The translations under genes were made by a program, and so were the position numbers. Shown here in pieces: positions 27,056-39,456 of a DNA stretch of 64,000 nucleotides. The notes beneath the pieces were generated by a model. The model searched no databases. It saw nothing but the letters and a program-made list of their open reading frames with translations, and was not told where the DNA came from. How positions within the stretch are numbered: the stretch's first letter is position 1; each line of letters opens with the position of its first letter. Origin of the DNA: Seriola aureovittata (Eukaryota; Chordata; Actinopteri; Carangiformes; Carangidae); the NCBI RefSeq assembly GCF_021018895.1, contig NC_079377.1:14825001-14889000 (forward strand), given 5' to 3'.

Positions 27056-27182
27056 TTGGTTCTTATTGAGTGTCAGGGTGTGGAGGTTGGGTAACCTGGG
27101 CAACTGGAGGTCATTTCCAAGCAGATTGTTGTCAACGACCAGCTCTTCCAGCTCAGTGAACGTTTTGATGCCTGCCAGTGAC
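27056..27182 (-). CDS. lrmda: LRMDA internal exon with leucine-rich repeats (first visible exon)
   Basis: This 127-bp exon has an acceptor reading TTTATCATTGCAG just before 27182. Its first base completes a codon begun in an unseen exon, followed by 42 codons starting [19 protein letters not shown] and ending [10 protein letters not shown]. The spacing of Leu and Asn ([15 protein letters not shown], then [12 protein letters not shown]) is the leucine-rich-repeat strand pattern. Read together with the next two exons it matches my memory of vertebrate LRMDA/C10orf11, an LRR protein needed for melanocyte differentiation and reported to work in melanosome-related trafficking. The exon ends in phase 0 at the codon CAA, directly followed by ATATCCTTT, a U12-type donor rather than GT. 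There is no start codon here and the N-terminal coding exon was not found in the window. The identification rests on recognition without a database search; the LRR reading itself is visible. Confidence 0.85.
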
Positions 27183-29505
27183 CTGCAATGATAAAGTAAC
27201 AGGAAAACTGTTATGGCTCTAAATCTGGCCAGACGTTATTGTGCAGAAATAAATATTTCAGCCTCCCTCTTTCATATGCCGGGAGAGTATGGGTCTGGGC
27301 CTGTCAGGGAAGTGAATGACAAGAATTAGTGGTGCTGAGCTCCCCTGGCATGGTGAGGCATCCTTCAGCGGATGGCAGGATGAGGGATGGGGGTCACTTG
27401 TGAGTAGCCAGGATTCAAAACAAAAGGCTTCAGAAATGCGGCGGGCAGGATGAATTTGTCAATGTCTTGTGCCTTGAGGCGCCCAGTTTCGCCTGACCCT
27501 AACCCTCCATTCCCAAGACAAATCACTCTGTCACAGTTCACCTTCACTCCCCAGACACAAATTTAACTTGTCATCCATCATTTTCACAGAGGAACCGGAA
27601 TACACTCACAATCACAGATGGAATGGAAGGGAAACTTTTTTTTTTGTAACTGTGCTGCAATAGGGGTTAGTGTTGGGATTTTAACATCAAAGGACTTTTT
27701 TTTCTCTTTCTTTTTAAAGAAGGAATTCTGCCTTTCCGCTCCGTTTTATGACACATTGCAAAAAGAGGTGAAGGGTCATCTCAACTCTTTCCCTTTCTGC
27801 CTCTCTCTCACACACACATGCACACTCACACAGGCATAAAAATGATGGAGGGCGGTGTTAGGAGTAATGTTGGGGCCCTGCAAAGTTCAAGTCATAGAAG
27901 GTGCATAAAGGCAATGTGTGTGTTGTCTAATCCTTCACACTGTCAGCATGACATGGTAAAGTGTCCTGGGTGACTTCATTGGCATTTACATCTGCCAGAC
28001 TTTGACCCAGACAGTGCACCTCTCAAGAACTGCTTCTCACAGAACAGGTTATTTTTTCATTTAATACAGTAATTTTAATTATGACATATATTTAATTAAT
28101 TATTAACTCCAAGCTGTTTTTTTCAAAATTCTACATTAAAACTATAGTGTGTTTCTAGTTTTAAAAAGCAGACGGATAACCTTGACATTAAGTTACGTAA
28201 ATATAAACTCCAGTGAGCAACGTCACATTGCAACATGACAAACTCAAGGTACAGTGAGGTCTAAACAGCTGCAGCATGAACTATTGCTCCTCCACTGGAT
28301 CTGCCTTGTGTCAATGGCTGCCATGATACACACCAACTTAGAGCTATGTAAATATAATACCTTTATCATGACAATCTGCAAAAGGATAGCTACAAGCAGT
28401 ATACAGTGTGAGGGCAGTGTAAAACATATACCAGCACTCACTGTGGAAAAGAAACCACACTTTGGCAAAGCAAGGAAAAGGAAATGTTAAAAAAGATGCT
28501 GAGTACTTGGAATATGAGGTAGTGCACCAAAATACACTTGGAGCCATCAAGATGTTAACATGTCCAACTAATTGGTCACTGAGTAGCCATGCATGTACTT
28601 TTATTTAACACTTTTAGTGAGCTAGACCCACTGTTTTCTTGCTTTATCTCTTCTGTGTCTCATGTGCTTTTCACGAGCCATCGGCTTGGACTCCACCTAG
28701 ACATATTCCTTGATCCAGAAACTCACACAGATGCACGCAGCGGAGACACTGGCAGCAACTTTGAACTACAAAGCAAAATGTTGCAACTTGTCTCCTCGGG
28801 TGGAAAATGACAAATCAGCAATTCATTGTTGACTTGCGAGTGAGGCGGACCGAGCTGCCTTATTTCAAAAGACATCAACATTTTGCAAACACACACACTT
28901 GATACCCACAACAACAGCTGACAGCACCTAGCCAGTGTGCTGGCAAAGCTGCTAGCTGACAACCTCTTATCAGGTCTGATTAATGCACTGGCAAGATGGA
29001 TGAATAGAGAGATGTGCCAGTTTTATGAAATCCTACTCTGTTTGCTTATTTTTTTCCGACATGGTGCTTCACATTTGTGAAAGCAAGAGGGCCCATTATG
29101 ATACAGTATACATAACACTGTAAGAGCAGGTGCAAATTATACATTCCAGATATTCTTTTTTACTTTTCTTGTCATGTATATGGTAAATTAAGTATTGGAT
29201 TTCAAAATAAAACACAAAAAAATGTGTCCTCTTTTTTGTTGGACTTTGTCCAAATAACAACTTATGAAAATCCAAATGCAGAAGTATTGAAACATAGGTG
29301 TGATTGGACTATTGGTAAATGAAAATACAACTTATATTTTTCAGCACAGTGTTTGTGCTCACATGAAATTTACTACAACATGCAATTAATCTGCAGGTTT
29401 AAGCTTTGCTCGTGTGTGGTTAGGAATAATGGTGTACCACATTGGCTTAACATTATCTTGTTTGATGTTAACAGAGGTTTGCTAACTAACTATTTCCACC
29501 TGTAA

Positions 29506-29542
29506 GTGCGTGTGCGTGTGTGTGCGTGTGCGTGTGTGTGTG
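29506..29542. repeat. GTGTGC/GT simple repeat
   Basis: GTGCGT and GTGT units alternate for about 37 bp. Confidence 0.9.
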
Positions 29543-30385
29543 ATGCAGTCCTGTGGGTGATGTTATTAGCTGCTCGGTTAAAGGGAGCCGCATGGCGCAG
29601 GAGGGAGCCTTATTAATTGTTGTTTTCATGTCACCACTGCTGCGTGCACTGGCTGATTTAATCAGTTAAATTCACAGCCAGGGGAGAGCCACTGAGTCCC
29701 ATCCAGCATTAACTACAGTGCAGGGATTGAACTTCTAATACTCTCCAGCTTTCTGTGCTCCCTCTGCAGATTTCCATAGCTGGTTTCATTACTTTTTATA
29801 AGCTTTCTTGTTTTAATGTGCAGCTTGGAAAACTAACAAAGTTTAAGCACTGCAGTAAAAGTACTTCACTTCTTAAAAAAAAAAAGAAAAAAAAAAGAAC
29901 AGCTTTTGCTTTTAACAAAACTAATGAGCATAATTGACTTGAGTCCCAATGCTATAGACATTTGGTAAAACACAGACAATACACACAAATTTTACAGTAA
30001 ATATATGTAAATAACTGTTTTTCTAATGTTATCACTATTTTATGTAATTCCCCTCTTTCAAAAATGTGATGATTATGATAACTCTAAACTGCATTGGCAA
30101 ATGTTGTAATTTCACAGATTTACTGCTACTAATATTACCACTTTGCTATGTTTCATACATCTGCTAATGAGATTTCCACAGATGAAACGGAAATGTCACT
30201 TCATGTATATCAAGTAGAATCTGTTTTGGAATAAGCTTTTATTAAAACCTGACCTTTTATTAAAAAGGATACAGAAAATATTTTACTGTCACATCACATT
30301 GCATCACTTCCTTCTACATATTCAGAAAAATGTGATTTCTATGGTAACGTGATCAAATGGCATCTGCTTAAACCTTTAACTAGCA

Positions 30386-30408
30386 AGAGAGAGAGAGAGA
30401 GAGAGAGA
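30386..30408. repeat. (GA)n microsatellite
   Basis: About 11 GA units, then CAGAGATGGAGAGA. Confidence 0.92.
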
Positions 30409-31219
30409 CAGAGATGGAGAGACGCGATGGCTTTAACGAGGTGAGGCGATGAATCCTCCTTGTTAAGATAATTATGATCAGCCTCATTGTCAGAGCTAAT
30501 ACTTCACACGGGCTGTCTTTACACTTTGACTACCACTTAGCCTGTGTAAGCTTACCATCATACATCATGCAGCCCCATGTGCATCGGTGTGTGTGCTTTT
30601 GAGCTTACATAAGAAGTGCATGTATGTGCTGAAACCGCCATTATCTGCTAAGATCCTGTCTACTGAATGCACAGAGTACATGCACTAATATTTAGCTTGA
30701 GAAGAAACACAGGACACAGGGGAGGATGTGAGAAACCAGACAAGGACACTGGAGAGGAGACACTGACCCAGAGAGCAGCGCTGCCAAATCAATACACTAA
30801 TACTAATGCAGACATAGTGATTGATAAACCACTGCTGACAACAGAGGGAAGAAAACTCTCGACCATTACTGGCTGAAATGTCAGTCACTCCTTCCAATGG
30901 TGTGCACTAGTGTCATGTCAGATATCCTCAGGCAACAAATGGAAACGACAGCCTTGGATCCTTTACACGTGTTACACAGGCTCCCCTCTTATGTCTGCTG
31001 CTTTCGAAACTGTTGCCTAAATGACTCATAGTTTTTAGAAACTCTCAAGACGATGGGTCAAATGTGGAGTTTGTCTCAGCTGTAAATGACAGAACTACAA
31101 TGTAAAACAACCTCAAAGCCTTCTCTGTTGCTGAAATGGTGATAGAGATCACAGAGGCAACATCCCTGCAGCTACCACTGCAAAACTAGAAAACTTCCTG
31201 AGACTAATGCTTAATAAAG

Positions 31220-31220
<1 letters not shown>

Positions 31221-31282
<62 letters not shown>
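31221..31282. repeat. (AC)31 microsatellite
   Basis: A pure AC run of 62 bp, likely polymorphic. Confidence 0.98.
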
Positions 31283-31284
<2 letters not shown>

Positions 31285-32639
31285 TGAAAAGCTGGAGAGC
31301 CCTTGCAGCTGCAATCCACAGTTAGGACTGATGTCCTCTCGGAGGTTGCAATGGTGCAGAAAGGCAATGAGCTGTTATTCTAAACGGAGGGCCAGAGCTG
31401 CAGAGTGACAGGCATGCTGACGTCCTGTTCAGAGGGCAACAGATAAATGTTTGATGAATTGACCAATACTGGGGCCATGATGGCCTTCATATGTGCATAA
31501 TGGACTATTCAGAGCACACTTCAGATTGCCTGCCAGGATAAGGTACTGTAATGAATGGGAAAAAGATCTGGACCTGGGAAACCCAGTGTGTGGACTGGCT
31601 TTAATAAACTTAATAAGAAGGGTGAATGGAGGAGGGCTGGCTGCAGAGGGAGGGAAGGAGGCTGGAAAGCCATTCAGCCTTAAATAGTCAAGAAACATTC
31701 TGTTGGCTCTTGCCACTCCCTGCCACTCTTGCCATTCTTAATCAGTAATTCAGTCATTTATCCATATTCCCAAATTCCCCATATTCATGTTGTCTAAAAT
31801 AATCAAATTAATCCCCTAGTAAGAATACAAATAACAGCATAACATAAATCAAGTCTAAATATTTTTGTACAACAGCACCAAATTGCATCTTTCTGTCCTG
31901 TTTACTGATACTGTCAACTAAAAAGAAAATATTTAGTTTAGTTCCCTAATTTTCAGATATTTTTCTTGTTTTAGAAAAATAAAGTTCTCAAAATGTTAAA
32001 TATGACACTAAATGAGTTAATGGAACTGATGGTTTTGTGGTGTAACAAAGTGGTGGTAAGTGTGAAAGGCGTAGTACAACATGTTATTCAGTTTTGTGAC
32101 ATTAATGTAAAAACTGAGCCTAGAAACAAACCTATCAATACACAAAGTCTCCAGTAGTTCAACACAACTGTATTTCATCACTCTAACCAACAACAAAAAC
32201 ACAAATAAACATCAAAAAATCCCATAATACAGCATCAAAACACTATCAGGATTAGCTTATGGCAAATAAGATGACATTATCTGTAAAGCAAATTAATGCC
32301 CTGCAACCTCAAGCCCCCCCCAACATCCCTCCTACCACCTCCACACAGTGCTGATCAGGTCTGTTCCAGCACTCTTCCCTCCAGCTACAGTTTATGGCCT
32401 ATACGCGTCTCTGTGTATGCATCTGTGATGGCGACGGTGAATTAGACTGTCATTATCTGTCTCTGTGTCCCCCACAGCTCTCCCTTTCTCACCCCCTATC
32501 TCCCTCACATGTAGACAGTCGCTACTCAGTGTGGCACTCCTCTCTCTGTATTGCCAGGCCTCAGGTGGCAGTCATTTAAAGATCACACGTCCAGGACACA
32601 CATAGCCCTCCCTGAATGCATGTCAATTCACACATGGGA

Positions 32640-32830
32640 AGGGGATTACACATCTCCTCCTAGGCAGCTGCAAATTACTATTAATGGCAATGCAAATCAT
32701 TAGAGTACGTTTGGCGCCGCCAGCAAATCTCTTCTTTATGTGGGTTCACTCCTAATCTGTTTTGAATATTGCGCTATGCTTGCTCCTGCTAGCCCATGTG
32801 TACAAGCATCACTAGTTACTAAGCTGTCAA
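32640..32830. other. Candidate conserved non-coding element with octamer and E2F-like sites
   Basis: ATTACTATTAATGGCAATGC contains the start of a perfect POU octamer ATGCAAAT (32690-32697). TTTGGCGCCGCCAGC follows and matches an E2F-type site. There is no coding frame. Confidence 0.33.
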
Positions 32831-33254
32831 TTGGAGGTGGCATGTCAGATTGAACTTTACAGTTACATCATTTGCAAAACAAAAATATCTCTTTAAGAGA
32901 ACATAAACAAATTCAAGCAAGAAGAAATCTGTGAAACATAATTAGCAAAGTTCTTTGTTGATGAAGAAGTTAAATATCACAGCTCATTACTTCATGTTAT
33001 ATGAGGTTATTATGAGACTAGTGCAGATTAAATTGTTGAAAATGTCTACACCATGGTGCGTCTGTCGAACGTTTAAAGCTAGCTTCTGCGTGTAATACCC
33101 CCGTGGATCTTGCAGTGTCTGAGTTATAGACTGCCCCTGTGGATATTCCTGCTGAGTGTGTGAGGTTAATATTCTCTCTCAATGTCATTAGCGCTGGCAG
33201 AGGGGCTGAGACTACTGTGAATCAGACAGGGACTGATCCTGTCAATTCACACAG

Positions 33255-33283
<29 letters not shown>
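33255..33283. repeat. (AC)n microsatellite
   Basis: About 14 AC units between CACAGAC and AAAGACAG. Confidence 0.95.
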
Positions 33284-33285
<2 letters not shown>

Positions 33286-35239
33286 GACAGCCAGGGTCAG
33301 ACAAAATCAAAGCCACTGTACTGAGGTCAGCATCACCTGGCCTCATGCTTCCCCTTGCACCTCCAATCCCTGTCTGATTAATGACCCTGGATCGACCCTG
33401 GCCAGGGGATAAGAACTTGACAGACATTCCTGTCAGGTCTGACCTCATAAGCCTTGCCTGACCCCGGTTTGGCCCGGGATGAAGTCTAAGCTCCAACAAT
33501 GACCCGATTGAGAGGTAGGAGAGAGTTGCCCCTTTCCCAGTGAAGAAAGAAATAGAGAGATCACTGCACAAAGGTGGATGTGTCTTTTAAAGTTTCAGCA
33601 AGTGAGGTTTGTTACATGGCCAGACAGAATGACAGCTGCTTCCTAATGTACAACACTAAACTGTACACTGTGAAATACATCATCAGACAGAAGGAAGGGG
33701 CATGCAGCATGGTGGTGAAGCTGAGCTCCTTCAGATCCTATACAACACTTCCCTCCTCATAGTGCCTGGACTGTGCTCACAGTATGGCCATGCGTCTTGT
33801 GAATGTTTGTACTGAAAGATTAGTTGTCTATCCACATGACAAACACCGTCGTCCCTCAGTGAGCGGGAGCCGAAAATCAATTCACTGATGGCATCTCAGT
33901 CAGTGAGGACATCAATGCAGCACAAACAAGCACACATAGGCTCTCATGCATGCTACACAGGCTCACACATTTCAAGTGTACATAATACTGTAAAATTACA
34001 GTGACAGGGTAAGTCAGCAAAGTAAGTATTCTTCACGTTAACAATGAGTTTCTTATGAATAAAAATGTAGTTTATATATACAGAATATGCAACTGGAAAT
34101 GAACTCATGTACTCATGCAATAACATGAAAAAAAACATTAAATAATACATGCTATCTGTGAGGAAGAATCCCTCAGTCCCTGACTGCCTGTACACTCTGT
34201 CATTACAGTGTTCAGGCTCAGTGCTTGTCAACATTTCCCTGAGAGGGGGAGCCATCCCGCATTACGTTTGAGTGAGTTCAACTGTCAACTGCCAGCTATT
34301 TGTATGCCTCAGCATCCACCTAATAGCAAATAATCACTACCCTGCGCTCTCTTCATGGCAAATGATCGATGTTGTCTTGAAGTCTGATGGATGACCCTGC
34401 CACAGTGATGTCCAGGCATGCATTAAAAACCACCTCTATGAAATGCCTGTCAGTCTGATGAAGCGGCGCACACAAAAATCACACGCGTGTGCACATGCTG
34501 ACACTGAGGAATGCATACACACAGATAAAGGAGAAAATGAACAAAGCAGAGGAAAGCTATGGTTCAATTCAACAATTAGAAAAAAGTTAATTTCTTTATA
34601 TTAGGGGAAAATGTTATAATGTGACGGGACCTGTGGTGTGATTGGTAGACAGCATTACTGGAGGTAGACTGCTCAAGTACCACCTGGGATGCTTCTCTCC
34701 CTCCTCTCACCCTCTCTCCCTCCTTCCTCCTCTCTAACACACAAACAGCTCCCTATTACCCCTCAGTGTTCAGATTAAAATGCACAGCACCACAGTCTTT
34801 GATCTCCCACTTGCTGACACAAATCCTTTCAAGCCTCAACATTTTCCTGCAAAGGTAATTAGTGCTAATTAAAAAGTTTCGAAAGCAGTCTACGGCTGCT
34901 GTTGATGCTGCCGCTGCTGGTGCTTGGGTGCGCCCTCCGTCAGATTACCCATCTACCCCCTCCCCAGGTCCTACGGATGTGTGTGTCAGCTGTGTTCCTG
35001 CCTCCTTTTTTGCAAAAGGATCCCATAACAAGACGACACCAGTCAGCCAAGAACGTTTGTAGAGGCAGGATGAAATCTGGAAGCCCAGTAAGGGGTCTAA
35101 CTGGTGGTTCTTCCCCCCTGACAAACCTGTGCTCTGCAGGAGAACATGTAATGGCACATGTAACAAATACAAATCCCACAAATAGAACAGGTGTAGTCTT
35201 TAATTGGGATATCCCAGCTTGGGGGGGCTTGTAAACACG

Positions 35240-35720
35240 GAGTAATTAACTTGATAAGGGATTCAATTTGCTGAAAATATCATTGCAGAGAAACATATCA
35301 TTTAGTATGGGCCGTGATTTGCATAATGATAACAAATGCAAAGACTCCAAATTCTTGTGGCATAATGAATAAACACATTAGTAATTAAAGAACTTCCTGT
35401 TTATCGTGATTCTAATAATGTGGGATAAAGATACAACTTGAGCAGTCTAACAGTGCTATGATTCATTCACCGGCCTGCCTTATTGCTTTCATCAAGCCAT
35501 TATTATGATATAATTAGCTGCCTTTCTAGCATATTATTAAGTGGCTTGCTGAGTGTCAGGTACAGAGGCGTCTCAGAAATGACACACAAAAAAGCAATAT
35601 CGTTCCACAATGTTTCAGAAAGATAATTACATAATCTCAGCATGGAGAGCAAGCAGAAAAGTGATAATTAGACAAGTATTCCTGCCAATTAAAGTATCAA
35701 GCCTTGTGTTTTTTTTTTCA
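35240..35720. other. Candidate conserved non-coding element with octamer/SOX-like cluster
   Basis: A perfect ATTTGCAT octamer (35317-35324) is followed within 20 bp by AACAAATGCAAAG. The arrangement resembles a POU-SOX composite with an expanded spacer. AGTAATTAAAG, CATCAAGCCATTATTATG, TATAATTAGCTGCC and GATAATTAGACAAG add homeodomain cores. There is no coding frame. Confidence 0.4.
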
Positions 35721-36109
35721 AGTGATATCGAGCTTGCTGCACAACCATGCACAACCTAATATGATAACATTGCTTGTGTAAAATCACCATAAGGAATTCA
35801 ACATAACTGTAGTAACGTTATACCAACACTGACCTATCATATATGTTTCCAGTGCAGCGTACAACACCGTTAGAAGCTGGAAGTTTTCCAGGGCCTTTGA
35901 AAGCTGGTAGGGTAATGAGTATGTTCACTTTTTCCAAGATGACAATGAAAGCCAGGAGTATGTTTTGGCTCTAACAAGCCTATTAATAGGCTTAATGACT
36001 GACATGTAGGTGTGCCAACAAGACAAAGCAGAGAAACAACAAAGTTATTGATTTGACCTTTGGGATAGTTCCTTCTCTCATTGTTGTTTTTGCCTTGTCT
36101 TACACCATG

Positions 36110-36290
36110 CAAGGAGATAATAGAACATGTCATCGCACAAGGCAGTTTGAAACTGAATGCCATCATTTTAATTTAAATGTTACATTCCCGGTGACATCTC
36201 TGTCAATGCATAATTGGCACTGAATCCCAGTTTGGATGTACATATTTATCATTCAGCGTGAGACACTCAAAGACACCGACAGATATGTTA
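36110..36290. other. Candidate conserved non-coding element
   Basis: Repeat-free sequence with TCATTTTAATTTAAATG, CAATGCATAATTGGCACTG and CATATTTATCATTCAGCG. There is no coding frame. Confidence 0.28.
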
Positions 36291-37372
36291 CTTTGATGGG
36301 ATGACAGTCAGATGTGGGGAAAAAAATAGAACTGCAAATCAACTGTCGCGCTGTCAGTTAAGCTTTTTGTCACAAACTTGCACATAAACATGCATGATTA
36401 GAAATAGCAAACAAGCTGTAGGCTGGAATCAGTGTCCTTGCTCCAGAAGTGTGTAAATAGGCTTATTTGATCCAAGCGGAGAGAATATAATTCTGAAGAC
36501 AGACTTGCAAGAAAATCATAGTAAATGATAGACACTTATTGGGAGAACACCCTTTACGTTATGACATACACCACAGTGTGAAAATGCAAATGACATGACA
36601 ACTTAAAGGGAGGTATGTGATAGCCTCGTGTGATCTGCCCAGTCTAAACCAAGGGCAGTAGTGCAGCTCCCAGAGAAGGAGGGGAAAAAAAGTCCCTCCC
36701 ACTCTCCCTCGCTCTCTCCCCACTGTCTCCCCTCCCCGCCTCTCTCCTTGTCTTACCGCTGGCCCATTACCTTTACAGAGTGAGGCTCATTAAAGAAGGC
36801 AAGTTGAGTCAAATCTTTCTGTAATTCAGCAGAGGTGAATTGCTGTCAACATCATTAACCGTCATTTCTCCAACTCACTTCAGTACTTATGAAGTGTTCT
36901 TTATTGTGTAATGATCCAAATCTCTTCTCTAAATCAGCCCTCTTCAAAGGCCCTGGAGGACATACCACCCATGCAGTCGCCTGACATGCCAGAGGGCCAG
37001 ATTAAACGTGGCTCCATCATTACGTTTCGTCTTTGTGCTTAAACAGATCCAGCATTTCATCCTGCGCTTCAGCTAGCAGGTACCGTTCCTCAGAAGGAAC
37101 AGAGCGGAAGAGAGATCAGCAGAGCCAAAGAGTTCAGCAGAGAAAGGGATACTGGTTTCAAACGTAGCTGTCTTATCTATCTGGAGCCACATCATCTATT
37201 AATTGTGCATCATTTTCATTTGGTTTGCTGCATCACAAGACCACATTTCTGCCAATAACCTTCTTAACTCCAGTTCTGTTTTTTAATACTGTTTACTGAT
37301 AGTATACTGATCTCATAAGGCCATTGGTCAAACTGGCTCCATGGCTAATTACAGTGAGAGCTGCCCTGCTTG

Positions 37373-37536
37373 TCATGCTAGATGTCCTCCGAGTCCTGTC
37401 TTAAGAGAAGCTTCCTTTGTGCCTCTGCCATTGTGTGTCCCCCAGTGCTCAGTATCATGCTATGAGATGTCCTCCAGGCCTTGTGTTGGGGAAAGCCTCT
37501 TTTGTGCAGGCACCATTGTGTGTCCCCAGTGCTGAA
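37373..37536. repeat. Diverged 82-bp tandem duplication
   Basis: Two adjacent copies (about 37373-37454 and 37455-37536) share, in the same order, TCATGCTA, GATGTCCTCC, a CCTTGTG/CCTGTCTT-like segment, AAGC, CCTTTGTG/TCTTTTGTGC, GCCATTGTGTGTCCCC / ACCATTGTGTGTCCCC and AGTGCT. The copies differ by several substitutions and small indels. A forward Cys-rich 64-codon reading spans both but has no start context, splice sites or recognisable fold, so it is not called as a gene. Confidence 0.75.
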
Positions 37537-39435
37537 CCCCCTGCTAGGTAGGAACACAGACAAAGTGCAGCAGGGGGATGCTTCTCAGGGCCCTAAGACC
37601 TACAGTAAATCTTCAAACAATTTAGACAAACAAAAACGGCCGCTGTGCTGCAGTGAGAGTAGACAAGGAAAAGCAGATGAATAAGCAACATCAATTACTG
37701 GGGCTTTGACCTGCAAGCCCCCACACCATGGCACACATTTCACACCAAATCGCCCCAGATTGAAGTTGACACTGCTGGAGTGGAAACACTGACCCCTCAC
37801 AAGGCTAGCGCTTCAAACTTAAGAGCAGAGAAAGGCGGGGGGGACTGACAAACTACATAGACCAAGGCCAACGTGGAAGGGAGACAAGAAGGAGGGGTAT
37901 GAACCAAAAAAAAAGGAAAAAAAACAAAAAAAACAAACGCATAATAGGTCCTAGATTGTTTCAAAGTGAAACAAAATGGCTCAATTTGAACACTCAGGCC
38001 ATCGAATTGGCCAAGATGAGGTACAAGAGGAACATATGAGGGGACAACCGCATCAGGCCACTGATAAGGAGCCTATAAGAGGAACAAAGCTGGATGTCCA
38101 ACAGGCTTAACAGTGAACCTGAGTGGGACTGGACCCTCTTTAAAGCTTGTTTTAGCCTCCCAGCTTTACCCCAAAAAGTGCTGCTTCCCCTGAAGCCTTT
38201 TTACTTCCGCACATAAAGCCTCTCTCTACTTTGTAAGCTTGGACAAAGGCAAAATAAACACATGGGTCACATTTGTTCAACACACAGTACACTGCTCTGA
38301 TAAAAAAGTTCCTCAAAGACCCTTTTCAAGAAAAGAGATACCCCTTTAACTGTTATCTCTTACTTTCCAATTGTGCACTGTTAAGACGAGCCTCTTTTTT
38401 TTGGTGTCGCAATCCTATCACAGTTTGTCAATACAGTGTTAATTAATCTAATAACAAACTGCTCTGAAAAACAAGCCGCAAACTGACAAGAAGACATGTA
38501 GTCTAGCAGCAGCATAGCAGCACATTGACACATTTGGGGGCATCAGGCTCTGGGTAGAGACAGTCCTAACAATCTCCCAATTAGCCAGGGGGAAAGCAGA
38601 AAATATGTCTCGGGTTCACGGAGCAAGCGTGAAACTTAATAATATGACATGGCATACAAAAACAGAGCATGTCTTTTTATAGCCACATGTGAAACTGAAG
38701 CACAAATAAAAGAAAATGAACAAGAAGTAAAAGGTGATTCTCTTTTTACTGGGAAAGAAAAGATTTAAGGGTCTTTTGATTTGACTGTGGATTCAAGTGA
38801 CATGATAAATGTGACAAACAGTGTAGTAATAAAAACCATGAGGGGAAACAGATGCAACAATTATAAAGAGACAGGAAAGGGAACAATCTAGCATTTATTT
38901 CAGGATGAATGTGGGAACAGTAAATTAAATGAGCTTCAAACCTGTTAAATGCTTATAATAGTCTATTTATGATACATATGTGCACATATATGACTAAATT
39001 CTTTGCTCTGTATATTTTTGATATGTACTACATATACTTACACCAGTAAGCTGCAAGTATACACAAAGGTTAAAATGTACATTACATCCCCACTCCTGAT
39101 GATTTCCAGCTTAATAATATGAACATTATGGAGGTCATTAGCAAATTTAATGAGAGCCTAAAACCGATTTTGCCTCCATGACGCCATGACACATTGACAG
39201 CCAGATTAGAAGGTCTGTCTGACAGAGTTAAGCATTATCCACAAAGAATATCAAATCCCAACATCATCACAAACTATTTAACCCACCTAAATGCCCCATG
39301 TGCTTGGCTAATGTATAGGACTTAAGTGTGAGCACCTGTTTCAAACAATGGACCCATTCGCATCACTCCCCCACACACACACACACACCGTTTCCCCGAT
39401 CACAGACATTCAAACAGAATGATAATGGAGCCCAA

Positions 39436-39456
39436 GTCAGTCAGTCAGTCAGTCAG
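39436..39456. repeat. (CAGT)5 short tandem repeat
   Basis: GTCAGTCAGTCAGTCAGTCAG, then CCAGCC. Confidence 0.9.

Noticed and set aside
34862..35234. Overlapping ORFs on both strands near 35 kb (up to 110 codons)
   Set aside because: Open in several frames on both strands, without domain or consistent splice signals; a frame effect of slightly GC-richer sequence.
37341..37535. Cys-rich 64-codon plus-strand ORF
   Set aside because: The Cys periodicity follows from the 82-bp tandem duplication; there is no signal peptide, splice context or known Cys framework.
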